Shown here piece by piece: positions 23,025-31,112 of a stretch of 64,000 nt of DNA (positions within the stretch are counted from its first letter, which is position 1; each line of letters begins with the position of its first letter). The stretch comes from Oceanidesulfovibrio indonesiensis. Its GTDB lineage: Bacteria > Desulfobacterota > Desulfovibrionia > Desulfovibrionales > Desulfovibrionaceae. Under the pieces are notes generated by a model. That model was not told where the DNA came from and did no database searches. It was given only the letters and a program-made list of their open reading frames with translations. Location: the NCBI RefSeq assembly GCF_007625075.1, contig NZ_QMIE01000007.1:121696-185695 (forward strand), given 5' to 3'. Made by a program: the position numbers and the translations under genes.

Positions 23025-24596
23025 TCAGTCCAGCCCGATGCGCTTTTCCAGGTCGGGATCGAGCTCCACCAGCAGGCTCGCCTCCACCCGGTCTACAGTG
23101 ACCTGGCCCGGGCTGCCGCCTTTAACGGGACTCACATGCTTGCATAAGGCGCACATCACGCGCGCCTTGCCCGACTCGGCCTGCCAGCTCTTCAAACCGG
23201 CCAGTATCGCGGCCTGCTCAAGGCTGGATCGCGGCACTTCATGTCCGGCGTGGTCGCGCTTGAGCAGCACGTGCGCACCGGGGCCGTCCTCGGCATGGAA
23301 CCAATAATCGAAGGGGCTCGAATGTCTGGTGGCCAAGGCATGGTTGGCGCGGGCGTTCTTGCCCCGCAGCACGAGGAAACCATCGTCCGTGCGGAAACGG
23401 GCGACCCCCTGCACAGCGCCGCTTTCCTTTTTTGCCGGCCTGGCCTGACGCTTTCCACCTGCGGTTGCTTCCGGCAATCTCCCTGCCGCAATATTCTGCT
23501 CCTGGCGCGCCAGCTCATCGCGCCGGGTTGCGAGCATGGACAGGCCCCGATCGCCCTTGGCCGCGCGCTTGAAGAGCCGGTCCAGGTTCTCGGCCACGGT
23601 CCGCGAGGGGTCGAGTTGAACAGTCACCGGCCCGTCCGGACCATCTACCGTCACCTCGGCCAGCTTCTCGCGGGTGGGCAGCATATGCAGATTGGCCTTG
23701 AGCAGCTCGGCAGCCCCGCGCTTCGCGCGCATGGACTCCAGCCGCTCCTCCTCGACGTCCATGGACCTGCGCGCGCGGTTCAGGCGCTTGCGTTGCGACT
23801 TCTGCGCCTTGGCCTCGTCGCGCCCTGCCACGCGCTCCAGATGCGGTCCCAGGCGAATGGCCGCGAGTTGCGCGGCAGCCTCCAGCGGATCATCCAGCAC
23901 CCCACCATCAGATTCATCGTCGTCCACCTCCGGCCAGGCCAGCACCTCCCCGTTTCGTACGCGGAAAGACTCACAATGCGGCACGGACAGAAAATCGAGC
24001 AACGCCGCCGCGGATTCGCGAGAATGCTCCAGACGCCGCGCCAGTTCCCGCCGCAGGGCAGGCGTGAAGCCTTCCTCGGCAAGACCGGCAGCCGGATTCT
24101 CCAGCACGGCGGGTGCGTCCGGCTCCCAGGCCACTTCGGCGTTAACGGTTTCCCAGGCCGCGCCAGGCAGAGACGGAGCCGGCAGCGACGCGACCACGTC
24201 GCAGCCATCGCGCACATCGATGAGCAGAAAATCCAGACCCTCGACTGGGCCCCCGTTATCTTCCGAAGCAGCAGGGACAGGCGTGAGGCGCCAGGCCAGA
24301 CGGCGGCCGCGCCAGTCCCAGTACGGTTCCAGCAGCCGACGGCCTCGCAGCCGTTTGCGCAGCCACATGGCGCGCGCCGGCGCGTTATGGGGATTTGGCG
24401 GTTTTTCTGCGGACAAGGCAAGGCTGGGCGCCTGCCGGTCGGCCCGCAGGATGAGATGTTTCCGACCTTTGAGTTCCGGATGGCCGAGCACAAGCGTGGT
24501 CACATCCGGCAGCGGCGCATAGACGGTGTCCAGACGCGCACCATGGCACAAAGGACCGAGTCGCCGCGCCAGGCAGCGGAAAAAATGTGAATCCAC
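23025..24596 (-). CDS. rqcH: NFACT family protein (RqcH-like ribosome quality control factor)
   Basis: About 523 residues from a GTG at 24596 (VDSHFFRCLARRL), matching the family start; a TTG-initiated extension to 24641 is possible. The N-terminal NFACT domain is followed by a coiled coil (KRLNRARRSMDVEEERLESMRAK, about 260-310). The C-terminal NFACT-R domain contains DYWFHAEDGPGAHVLLKRD and EQAAILAGLKSW. Homologues bind 50S subunits with stalled nascent chains and recruit tRNA-Ala to add alanine tails. No RqcP or peptidyl-tRNA hydrolase gene is adjacent. A CALC pair near residue 475 is the only cysteine cluster. Confidence 0.85.
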   Translation of the reverse strand: MDSHFFRCLARRLGPLCHGARLDTVYAPLPDVTTLVLGHPELKGRKHLILRADRQAPSLALSAEKPPNPHNAPARAMWLRKRLRGRRLLEPYWDWRGRRLAWRLTPVPAASEDNGGPVEGLDFLLIDVRDGCDVVASLPAPSLPGAAWETVNAEVAWEPDAPAVLENPAAGLAEEGFTPALRRELARRLEHSRESAAALLDFLSVPHCESFRVRNGEVLAWPEVDDDESDGGVLDDPLEAAAQLAAIRLGPHLERVAGRDEAKAQKSQRKRLNRARRSMDVEEERLESMRAKRGAAELLKANLHMLPTREKLAEVTVDGPDGPVTVQLDPSRTVAENLDRLFKRAAKGDRGLSMLATRRDELARQEQNIAAGRLPEATAGGKRQARPAKKESGAVQGVARFRTDDGFLVLRGKNARANHALATRHSSPFDYWFHAEDGPGAHVLLKRDHAGHEVPRSSLEQAAILAGLKSWQAESGKARVMCALCKHVSPVKGGSPGQVTVDRVEASLLVELDPDLEKRIGLD

Positions 24597-24689
24597 GGAG
24601 GATGCACCATATGTACGCTCCGCAAGAGCAGAGGCGCACAAAAGATAAGGGTTCGAAGGCTCAGTGCAGCGAGGGATGCATGCCGTCTG

Positions 24690-25052
24690 CTAGTCGCCCC
24701 GGACGCTCTCCTCTTCTTCCTGCTTGCTCTTGCAGTCGATGCAGAGTTTGGTGACGGGCCGGGCCTTGAGCCGGGCGATGGATATGTCCTCACCGCACTC
24801 GTCGCAAATGCCGAAGGTTCCGTTCTCGATACGATTGATCGCGCTCTGGATCTTCTTGATGAGCATGCGCTCGCGATCGCGCAGGCGCAAAGTGAAAGCA
24901 CGGTCGGACTCCATGGTCGCGCGATCGGCCGGATCGGCGTACACCTCCATGGTGTCGTTCATGTCCTCGATGGTCGCCTCGCCCTTTTGCAGAGCCTCGG
25001 CGAGCATATTATCGAGGAGCTCGCGGAAGTAATCGATGTCCTTCTGGTCCAT
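24690..25052 (-). CDS. dksA: DksA/TraR-family zinc-finger transcription factor
   Basis: 120 residues: a helical hairpin (about 1-75) and a C4 zinc finger (GICDECGEDISIARL, then LCIDCKSK). DksA-type proteins bind the secondary channel of RNA polymerase and modulate the ppGpp response. The coiled-coil tip has DPADRATME, with two Asp residues positioned as in DksA. Leftward, 93 bp before rqcH; spacing allows co-transcription. The 254 bp upstream (25053-25306) contain nothing I recognise. Confidence 0.9.
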   Translation of the reverse strand: MDQKDIDYFRELLDNMLAEALQKGEATIEDMNDTMEVYADPADRATMESDRAFTLRLRDRERMLIKKIQSAINRIENGTFGICDECGEDISIARLKARPVTKLCIDCKSKQEEEESVRGD

Positions 25053-25306
25053 AGCAGCTCCTTATCGTTCCCGTTGAAAATATTGGCACTTTCCAAAGGC
25101 AAGCGCTCTGACGGAAACTCACCGCCTCGTATCTGAGTCGGTGCAAATAAATTCCGCTTGCTAGCACACAAGATTTTCCCCGTAAAGGATTTCCTTCATT
25201 CGTCGGGAGGTGAATCCGGTGTCTTTCTTGCCAGAAATGTCCGGACGCCGTATCCTCCTCCGACACGCCTCCCCTTTTCCACCCACAGACATCATCGAGT
25301 CTCGTC

Positions 25307-26089
25307 ATGCACCATCTGGACCAGCTCACCATACTGCAAGCCATCGCTGCTGACGCCGCCCAGGCAGCGCATGAACTTACGCCCCATCCCGAACCGGCTC
25401 GCTCCGTCTCGGGCAGCCACCTTCTCGCCGTTTTTCAGAACGGCCGACTTGGCCTGGCCTCCAGGCTGCACGGCGCTTCGGACAATACGGAGCTTTTCGA
25501 CGGCGCTGCCACGACCGGGTCGCCGCCCTCCCTGGCCAACCTCGCCGCATCCCTGCCTGAGCATGCCAGCCTTACGCAACCATCGCTGGGACCGAGCCTG
25601 GCGCTGGCTGCGGTGAACGCCCTGCTGCCCGTGCCGAAAACCGCCGCCCCGCTCAAAGGGCAAGACCTGTTGCTGGAACACGGCGCCGGCAAGGATGCCG
25701 TGGTCGTCGGCCACTTCCCGTTCGTGGAAAAAATCGCCGGAGAATTCCGATCATTCCACGTGCTGGAGTTGCGCCCCAAGCCAGGCGACCTGCCTGCCGA
25801 GGCCGCGGAGGAGGTGCTGCCCGGCGCCGGCGTCGTAGCCCTCACCGGCACCACCCTGCTCAACGGCACGCTCTCCGGCATCCTGGCGCTCTGCCCGGAC
25901 GCCTTCGTTTTGCTCCTGGGCCCGTCCACACCGTTCGCCCCCAGCCTGTTCGAGGCCGGGGTGGACGCCATAGCCGGCAACGCCATTGCGGATGCCGAGG
26001 CGGTCATCGCAGGCGTCGCAGCCGGCCTGCCCTACCGCAAACTCAAGGGGGTGGAATCGCTGACGTGGTTGGCTGGAGACATGGGCTGA
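25307..26089 (+). CDS. DUF364/DUF4213-like Rossmann protein
   Basis: 260 residues. An N-terminal enolase-N-like segment (DUF4213) runs into a Rossmann-like DUF364 domain: VVVGHFPFVEKIAG, ALTGTTLLNGTLSGIL, and a C-terminal GVDAIAGNAIADAEAVIAGV. Relatives have been proposed to take part in heavy-metal or metallocofactor handling, often beside molybdenum genes. That suits its place next to an FmdE-MoeA fusion, from which it is convergent. It has no signal peptide or membrane helix. Confidence 0.7.
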   Translation: MHHLDQLTILQAIAADAAQAAHELTPHPEPARSVSGSHLLAVFQNGRLGLASRLHGASDNTELFDGAATTGSPPSLANLAASLPEHASLTQPSLGPSLALAAVNALLPVPKTAAPLKGQDLLLEHGAGKDAVVVGHFPFVEKIAGEFRSFHVLELRPKPGDLPAEAAEEVLPGAGVVALTGTTLLNGTLSGILALCPDAFVLLLGPSTPFAPSLFEAGVDAIAGNAIADAEAVIAGVAAGLPYRKLKGVESLTWLAGDMG

Positions 26090-26200
26090 ACGCAATCAGA
26101 CAATACCGAGGAGCGCTGCACCTCGATCTCCCTGCCAAAAGCCAACGACCCCTTGACCATGTTCCGGGGGCCGTGGGCATTCTTCACACTATCTGAACAG

Positions 26201-27877
26201 CTACTTTCCGAACGGACACTTGGGGAAGGTGCACGACTTGCACGTGAGGCAAAAGCCGCCGGCTGCGTGCCGGGCCAGGTCCCTTCGAGTGATCGGCACG
26301 TCCGCCAGCACCCGGGGCAGAACCACATCCAGACTTGTGGTCTTGTAGAACAGGGCGCAGGCCGGCACGCCCACCACAGGCACACTGTCCAGCCGGCCGA
26401 GCATGAGCATGGCCCCCGGCAGCATGGGCGAGCCGAACAGTGTGTCGGTCAGACCGGCGTCCTCCATGCCCTTGCGGGTCACGTCATCCGGGTCCACGGA
26501 CAGACCGGCCGTGGTCAGAATGAGGTTGGCGCCTTCCTCCTCCACCAGCTCGCGGGCAGCCTCGGCGATTGCCTGGCGGTCATCCGGGGCGATGCGCACT
26601 CCGGCCACCGTGCTGCCCAGCGCTTCGAGCTTCCCGGTCAGGATGGGCGCGAAGCGGTCCTCGATGAGCCCCTGAAACACTTCCGTCCCGGTCACGAGGA
26701 TGCCAGCCCGACGCGGCCTGAGTGGTTTGACGGCAAAAATCGGTTCATCCCCCACTACAGCCAGAGCGCGGTCCAACAGATCCCTGCGCAGGAACAGCGG
26801 CAACGCGCGCAGACCGCCGAAGGGCTTGCCGCTTTCGATGAGCTGCCCGCTCTGCCGCACGGCGCACATCACGTCAGGCACGCAGTTGAACGACTCGAGG
26901 CGGTCGCGGTCGTAGACGAGCACGCCGTCCATCACCGCGCGCAAGGTGATCTTGCCCTCATGCGGGATCTCGTCACAGGCCACGTTCTCACCAGCCAGGG
27001 CGCGAGCCATGGCCAGGGCGGCATCGTTCTCATGCACCTGCCCGGCCGCGGCCAGGGCTGCGTTGAGCTCCGGGTCGCCGGTCACGTACACAGTGTTGCG
27101 ACCCATCTGCTGCAACCGGCATACGTCACCCGCCGTGATGGTCTGGCCGGCCGAGACGGCCACTCCTTTTGATACGCCAGGGACAACGCGGGTCATGTCG
27201 TGCAGCGCCATGCGCCCCACGGCTTCAGCCACGGGCACGGCTTCAGGGCCCACGGGGCCGAAGTCTTCAGAGTCATCTATTTTTCTGGACAGATCGACAT
27301 CTTCGGTCAATCGAGGACGCACCGGTTCCTCGCCCTGGCAACCACGGCACAGCGGTCCGTCCGACGCCGGATACGCCTCGCCGCATGCCGGACACAGTCC
27401 GATGGCGCCCATGGAGCCCTTGCCAAGAAACCGCGCATCCACCTGCACGGGCGCAACGCCCAGGATGGCGTCGCCGGCTTCCTCGATTTCGGCGAAAAGC
27501 TTGCCCGTATCCTGCTCGGCCTTGGGCTTGCGTTTGAGATACCAGCCGGCAATCTCGGGCCAGGCTTCGAGTCGGGCAGGATCGATCCACACGCGCCACC
27601 CCTCGCCTGTGTACTTGTCGAACAGGGTGAGGGCGTAGCGACCCAGGTTGAGCACTTTGACCCAGCCGTTGCCCATGGAACAGAGGGTGAGCAGCTGCAC
27701 CGCGTCCGGCAGACACTTGGGCGATTCCACCAGAGCTTCGAACAGCGTGCCCTCGGGCAACCGGGATTTGGCGAGCTCCACCATGTAGCCGCCCACGAGC
27801 AACCCCGGCGCGGGGTAGCCATGGAAGGCCTTGGCCATGTCCTTGAATTCCTGGAATGTATAGGGACCGATATTCAT
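26201..27877 (-). CDS. FmdE domain-MoeA-like molybdopterin-binding fusion
   Basis: 558 residues with two modules. The first 160 or so (FHGYPAPGLLVGGYMVELA) form an FmdE-like domain, followed by a zinc ribbon (CPACGEAYPASDGPLCRGC). From about 230 the protein is MoeA-like, and residues 390-520 form the MPT-binding domain (GILVTGTEVFQGLIEDRF, LTTAGLSVDPDD, GVPACALFYKTTSLD). The usual TTGGxSxGxxD loop is altered to TTAGLSVDPDD. The C-terminus is cysteine-rich (CLTCKSCTFPKCPFGK). It probably inserts or delivers metal to molybdopterin for the oxidoreductase encoded upstream at 28072-30171. Confidence 0.82.
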   Translation of the reverse strand: MNIGPYTFQEFKDMAKAFHGYPAPGLLVGGYMVELAKSRLPEGTLFEALVESPKCLPDAVQLLTLCSMGNGWVKVLNLGRYALTLFDKYTGEGWRVWIDPARLEAWPEIAGWYLKRKPKAEQDTGKLFAEIEEAGDAILGVAPVQVDARFLGKGSMGAIGLCPACGEAYPASDGPLCRGCQGEEPVRPRLTEDVDLSRKIDDSEDFGPVGPEAVPVAEAVGRMALHDMTRVVPGVSKGVAVSAGQTITAGDVCRLQQMGRNTVYVTGDPELNAALAAAGQVHENDAALAMARALAGENVACDEIPHEGKITLRAVMDGVLVYDRDRLESFNCVPDVMCAVRQSGQLIESGKPFGGLRALPLFLRRDLLDRALAVVGDEPIFAVKPLRPRRAGILVTGTEVFQGLIEDRFAPILTGKLEALGSTVAGVRIAPDDRQAIAEAARELVEEEGANLILTTAGLSVDPDDVTRKGMEDAGLTDTLFGSPMLPGAMLMLGRLDSVPVVGVPACALFYKTTSLDVVLPRVLADVPITRRDLARHAAGGFCLTCKSCTFPKCPFGK

Positions 27878-28009
27878 TGGTGATAATGGCCTTTTGTGAT
27901 GGGGAAACGTGTCAGGAGAAAGGCTTTTCCCCAGGCCCCTTTTCGAAGACTTTCATCTGTAAATATCAATATTCCAAACGCATAAAATACAATATTCGAG
28001 AAGGAAAGT

Positions 28010-28048
28010 GCGAGAGGAAAACCCTGTGCAAATGGGGCCTCCTCTCGC
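28010..28048 (-). terminator. Hairpin downstream of the molybdopterin oxidoreductase gene
   Basis: Perfect 9-bp arms GCGAGAGGA (28010-28018) and TCCTCTCGC (28040-28048) with a 21-nt loop, starting 23 bp after the gene's stop. On the minus strand it is followed by ACTTTCC, a weak T tract, so this is a probable rather than classical terminator. The 194 bp between this gene and the FmdE-MoeA gene hold nothing else I can name. Confidence 0.5.
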
Positions 28049-28071
28049 AATCCTGTAGCGCGGAACGTGTT

Positions 28072-30171
28072 TTACGCAGCGATTTTGCGCACTTCGATGA
28101 AGTGCTCCTGCATGGCGATGGCGCCGCCGGCCTTGTCGTAGCGCTTGATGCCCTTGGGCATGAGCAGATTGTCCGCAGCCCCTTTGCCGAAGGCCCGGCT
28201 TTCTGCCGGAAGGTCGTGCCCGAAGCCGTGGACCATGAACACGGCCTCCGGATGGATGAACTGCGTGATGTACGCGCGAATCCGGGCGGTGTAGCCGTTG
28301 TTGCCGACCTCCACGTACTCGCCGTTCTCGATGCCGTGTCTGGCCGCGGCCTCGGGATGCATCCAGAGGATGTTTTCCGGCATGCGTTCGAAGAGCAGCG
28401 GGTTGTTCACGGTGTGGCCCTGGGTGTGCAGACCGCAGCGTCCGAAGGTGATGCGGTAGCGGCCCTCGGGCGGACGCTCCGGCGATTCGTACGGCTTGAG
28501 CGACTCCAGCCCGCTCTTCTCCAACTCGGCGGAAATGACTTCGATCTTGCCGGACGGCGTCTTGAAGGTCTTCTCGTCCACTTCCTTATAAATGGGCGTG
28601 TCTGTGAGCTTGGCCATGCCGGTAGCCTCGAAGTCCTCGATAGTCACGCCGGTTTCCTGGAGCTGGAAGTTCCAGAGGTCCTCCACCGTGTCGAAGACCA
28701 TTTCGTCCAGGCCGAAGCGCTTAGCCAGCTCGGAGTATATTTCCCACTCCGCCTTGGTGTCGTACCGGGGCTGCATGGCCCGCTTGCGCACGAAGAAATG
28801 AGGGGAAAGGCCGTTCTTGGTGGCGATGATGGATTCTCGCTCCAGGTACGGCGAGAGCGGCAGCACCACATCCGAGTACCAGGCCGTGTCCGACCAACTG
28901 AAGGTCACGGAGACGAGCAGTTCGAGGTTCTTCCAGGACTCGAACACATCCTTCTTGTCCGGGAAGGCCATGAGCGGATCGTGGCGATGCACGATATAGC
29001 CGGTGATGGGATACGGCTTGCCGGTCTCAATGGCGTTGTAGGCCAGGTTGACGAGGCCGGGTCCGGGATCGAGATGTGTCAGCCCCTGTTCCCAGCCCAC
29101 GCCGTCCACGCGCTTCACTTCCGGCTTGGGATAAAGATTCATGAAGGACTTGAGCCCTTTGCGGCCCACGTCGCCGGGTTTGGCGGCCAGGGGCAACCCG
29201 CCCTTGGCGCCCACGCAGCCCAGCAGCGCACTGATGAGGTACGCCGTGCGCGAGACGTAAAACGAGTCGGAGTAGCGGGCGGTCATCCAGCCCGGGTGCC
29301 AGATGACAGCTGGCGCCGCGTCCCATATCTGCCTGACGAATTCCTCGATGGCAGCGGCCGAAGCGCCGGTTTCCTGCTCGGCCCACTCGGGGGTGTATGG
29401 TTTGACGAACTCCTCCAGTGCGGGCAGATCCTGAATCCACTTGGCGGCAAAGTCTTTGTCGTAGAGGCCGTCCCGGAGCATCACGTGGAGCACGGCGAGG
29501 TTGAAGGCATAGTCCGTGCCAGGGCGGATGATGAAGACATTGTCCGCTTTGGCTGCTGAGATGTTGCTGCGGACGTCGACGACCGTGAGCTTGCAGCCGG
29601 CGTCCATGGCGTCAAGCAGGTCGTTGACTTCCTTGACGTTGATGGCCTCGAAGATGTTGCGCGTCTGAAGAATAACGTGTTTGGCGTTCTTCAGATCGTA
29701 GCTCACGGTCTTGCGGCCGAAGCCGTACACGCTCATGGCGCCGTGCTGCACGTTGCGCGCACAGGCCGAATCGTGGTTGCAATAGTTGGGCGTGCCGATA
29801 CCGCGGAGGAAGGCGCGGTAATGGTCCCGGAAAGGGCCACCGCGGTCGGAGAAGAGAATTGTCTCCTTGCCGTGCCTGGCCTGGAGTTCCTTGATCTTGT
29901 CGGCCACGTAATCCAGGGCCTCGTCCCAACTCACGCTGCGCCACTTTCCCTCACCCCGCTCGCCTTCGCGGATGAGCGGCGTCTGCGGCCTTTCTTCGTC
30001 CATGGTGAGGGCCACGCCTGCAGCGCCGCGAGCGCAGAGGGAACCCTTGATGCCGCCGGCGTTGGGGTTGCCGCGCACATAGAACACTTCGTCGTTCCTG
30101 ACGAGCGCTTGTGCAGGACAACGCACGGAGCACATGCCGCAGATGGTGTAGACTGTTTTGAAATCGCTCAT
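28072..30171 (-). CDS. Molybdopterin oxidoreductase, PhsA/PsrA-like, no Tat signal
   Basis: 699 residues of the DMSO reductase superfamily. Near the N-terminus Cys11, Cys14, Cys18 and Cys46 form the [4Fe-4S] site. The segment NHDSACARNVQHG near residue 135 supplies the likely Mo/W cysteine ligand. The molydopterin-binding C-terminal domain (about 560-690) starts at RYRITFGRCGLHTQGH. No twin-arginine signal is present, so the enzyme should be cytoplasmic. Substrate is not readable; thiosulfate, polysulfide and aldehyde-type relatives share this architecture. The divergent four-cluster ferredoxin (30507-30953) is the obvious electron-transfer partner. RBS AAAGGAGAA lies 11 nt upstream of ATG 30171. 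Confidence 0.87.
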   Translation of the reverse strand: MSDFKTVYTICGMCSVRCPAQALVRNDEVFYVRGNPNAGGIKGSLCARGAAGVALTMDEERPQTPLIREGERGEGKWRSVSWDEALDYVADKIKELQARHGKETILFSDRGGPFRDHYRAFLRGIGTPNYCNHDSACARNVQHGAMSVYGFGRKTVSYDLKNAKHVILQTRNIFEAINVKEVNDLLDAMDAGCKLTVVDVRSNISAAKADNVFIIRPGTDYAFNLAVLHVMLRDGLYDKDFAAKWIQDLPALEEFVKPYTPEWAEQETGASAAAIEEFVRQIWDAAPAVIWHPGWMTARYSDSFYVSRTAYLISALLGCVGAKGGLPLAAKPGDVGRKGLKSFMNLYPKPEVKRVDGVGWEQGLTHLDPGPGLVNLAYNAIETGKPYPITGYIVHRHDPLMAFPDKKDVFESWKNLELLVSVTFSWSDTAWYSDVVLPLSPYLERESIIATKNGLSPHFFVRKRAMQPRYDTKAEWEIYSELAKRFGLDEMVFDTVEDLWNFQLQETGVTIEDFEATGMAKLTDTPIYKEVDEKTFKTPSGKIEVISAELEKSGLESLKPYESPERPPEGRYRITFGRCGLHTQGHTVNNPLLFERMPENILWMHPEAAARHGIENGEYVEVGNNGYTARIRAYITQFIHPEAVFMVHGFGHDLPAESRAFGKGAADNLLMPKGIKRYDKAGGAIAMQEHFIEVRKIAA

Positions 30172-30506
30172 TGTGGTGTATTCTCCTTTCCGGGCATCGG
30201 AATTGGGATGCGAGCCATGCCGGGACGATATATGTGTACAACCTTATCAGTGCCTAGCAACGCCGGACACGGCGCGCAAGGAAGCACATCACTCGTGAAT
30301 TATGTCACATTCGACCCGTTTTCCATTGCGCCTTCAACCGGTTACCATAAGACTGCCTTGTGAAAAAAAACACATGTCGCGGTCCGCTTTGACTTCGCAC
30401 TCCCGGCATGATTGTTCCGTATTAGTGATTGATTATTTTCCACCCCGGTCCGTCTCAGCAACCCGTCCGGAGGATGTTCGGCGATCCGCTCCGGCAAAGA
30501 GGCCAC
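30172..30506. promoter_or_regulatory. Divergent intergenic region between oxidoreductase and ferredoxin
   Basis: 335 bp with no supported gene. It must carry promoters for both divergent genes. I see the palindrome AACCGGTT near 30338 and an AT-rich stretch near 30421-30440, but no sigma-54 or sigma-70 element good enough to place. A shared regulator of the two genes is likely but not shown. Confidence 0.4.
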
Positions 30507-30953
30507 ATGAGTCAATACAAGATCAAATTCAACAGGAAGCGGTGCATCGCGTGCGAGGCCTGCCTCGTGCATTGCAAGGTCAAAAACAAGGTCCCCACGG
30601 GATTATCATACAACAAACTTACCGTGAGCGACTACGAGGAAAAAGAGGGCAAACCCAACCTCAAGCTGAACTACCGGGCCTGCTACCACTGCCCGGACCC
30701 GGCTTGCGTGCCAGCCTGCCCCACAGAAGCCATTCACATCCGTGAGAAGGACGGCATCGTCTGGATCGACCAGGAGGCGTGCATCGGCTGCCAGCAGTGC
30801 ATCGAGGCCTGTCCGTGGGACGTGCCGGTATACGACCCGGACCAGAACCTCACGTTCAAGTGCGACTTCTGCCGGGACTTCGTGGACCAGGGCATGGAAC
30901 CGGCCTGCGTGGCCGGCTGTACGGCCAAGGCGCTCTCGTTCGTTAAGAAATAG
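30507..30953 (+). CDS. Four-cluster [4Fe-4S] ferredoxin subunit
   Basis: 148 residues with four cysteine groups in the DmsB/NrfC/PhsB arrangement: CIACEACLVHC, CYHCPDPACVPAC, CIGCQQCIEAC and CDFC...CVAGC. These bind four [4Fe-4S] clusters that pass electrons to or from a molybdoenzyme. It has no signal peptide, matching the cytoplasmic partner at 28072-30171, and no membrane anchor subunit is encoded next to it. The start is ATG 30507. A terminator follows at 31064-31090. Confidence 0.92.
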   Translation: MSQYKIKFNRKRCIACEACLVHCKVKNKVPTGLSYNKLTVSDYEEKEGKPNLKLNYRACYHCPDPACVPACPTEAIHIREKDGIVWIDQEACIGCQQCIEACPWDVPVYDPDQNLTFKCDFCRDFVDQGMEPACVAGCTAKALSFVKK

Positions 30954-31063
30954 CGGCCACCCGCCGCATTTCTCGCAGGAAACGGGTTTCGCTCCCCTGT
31001 TTCCTGGCGTATACAGGACAGAACCGTAATCCGATCGAGGACGCGCCTTCGCGTCCTCGGGAG

Positions 31064-31090
31064 AAGGCCCGCCGTTGTGGCGGGCCTTTT
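31064..31090 (+). terminator. Rho-independent terminator after the ferredoxin gene
   Basis: AAGGCCCGCC/GGCGGGCCTT arms around a TGTT-type loop, followed by TTTTCTTTTC. A second perfect hairpin, CGAGGACGCG with CGCGTCCTCG (31036-31059), stands just before it. It lies between convergent genes and might also stop the leftward channel gene less efficiently. Confidence 0.85.
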
Positions 31091-31112
31091 CTTTTCGAAA
31101 AAATAATTGAAT

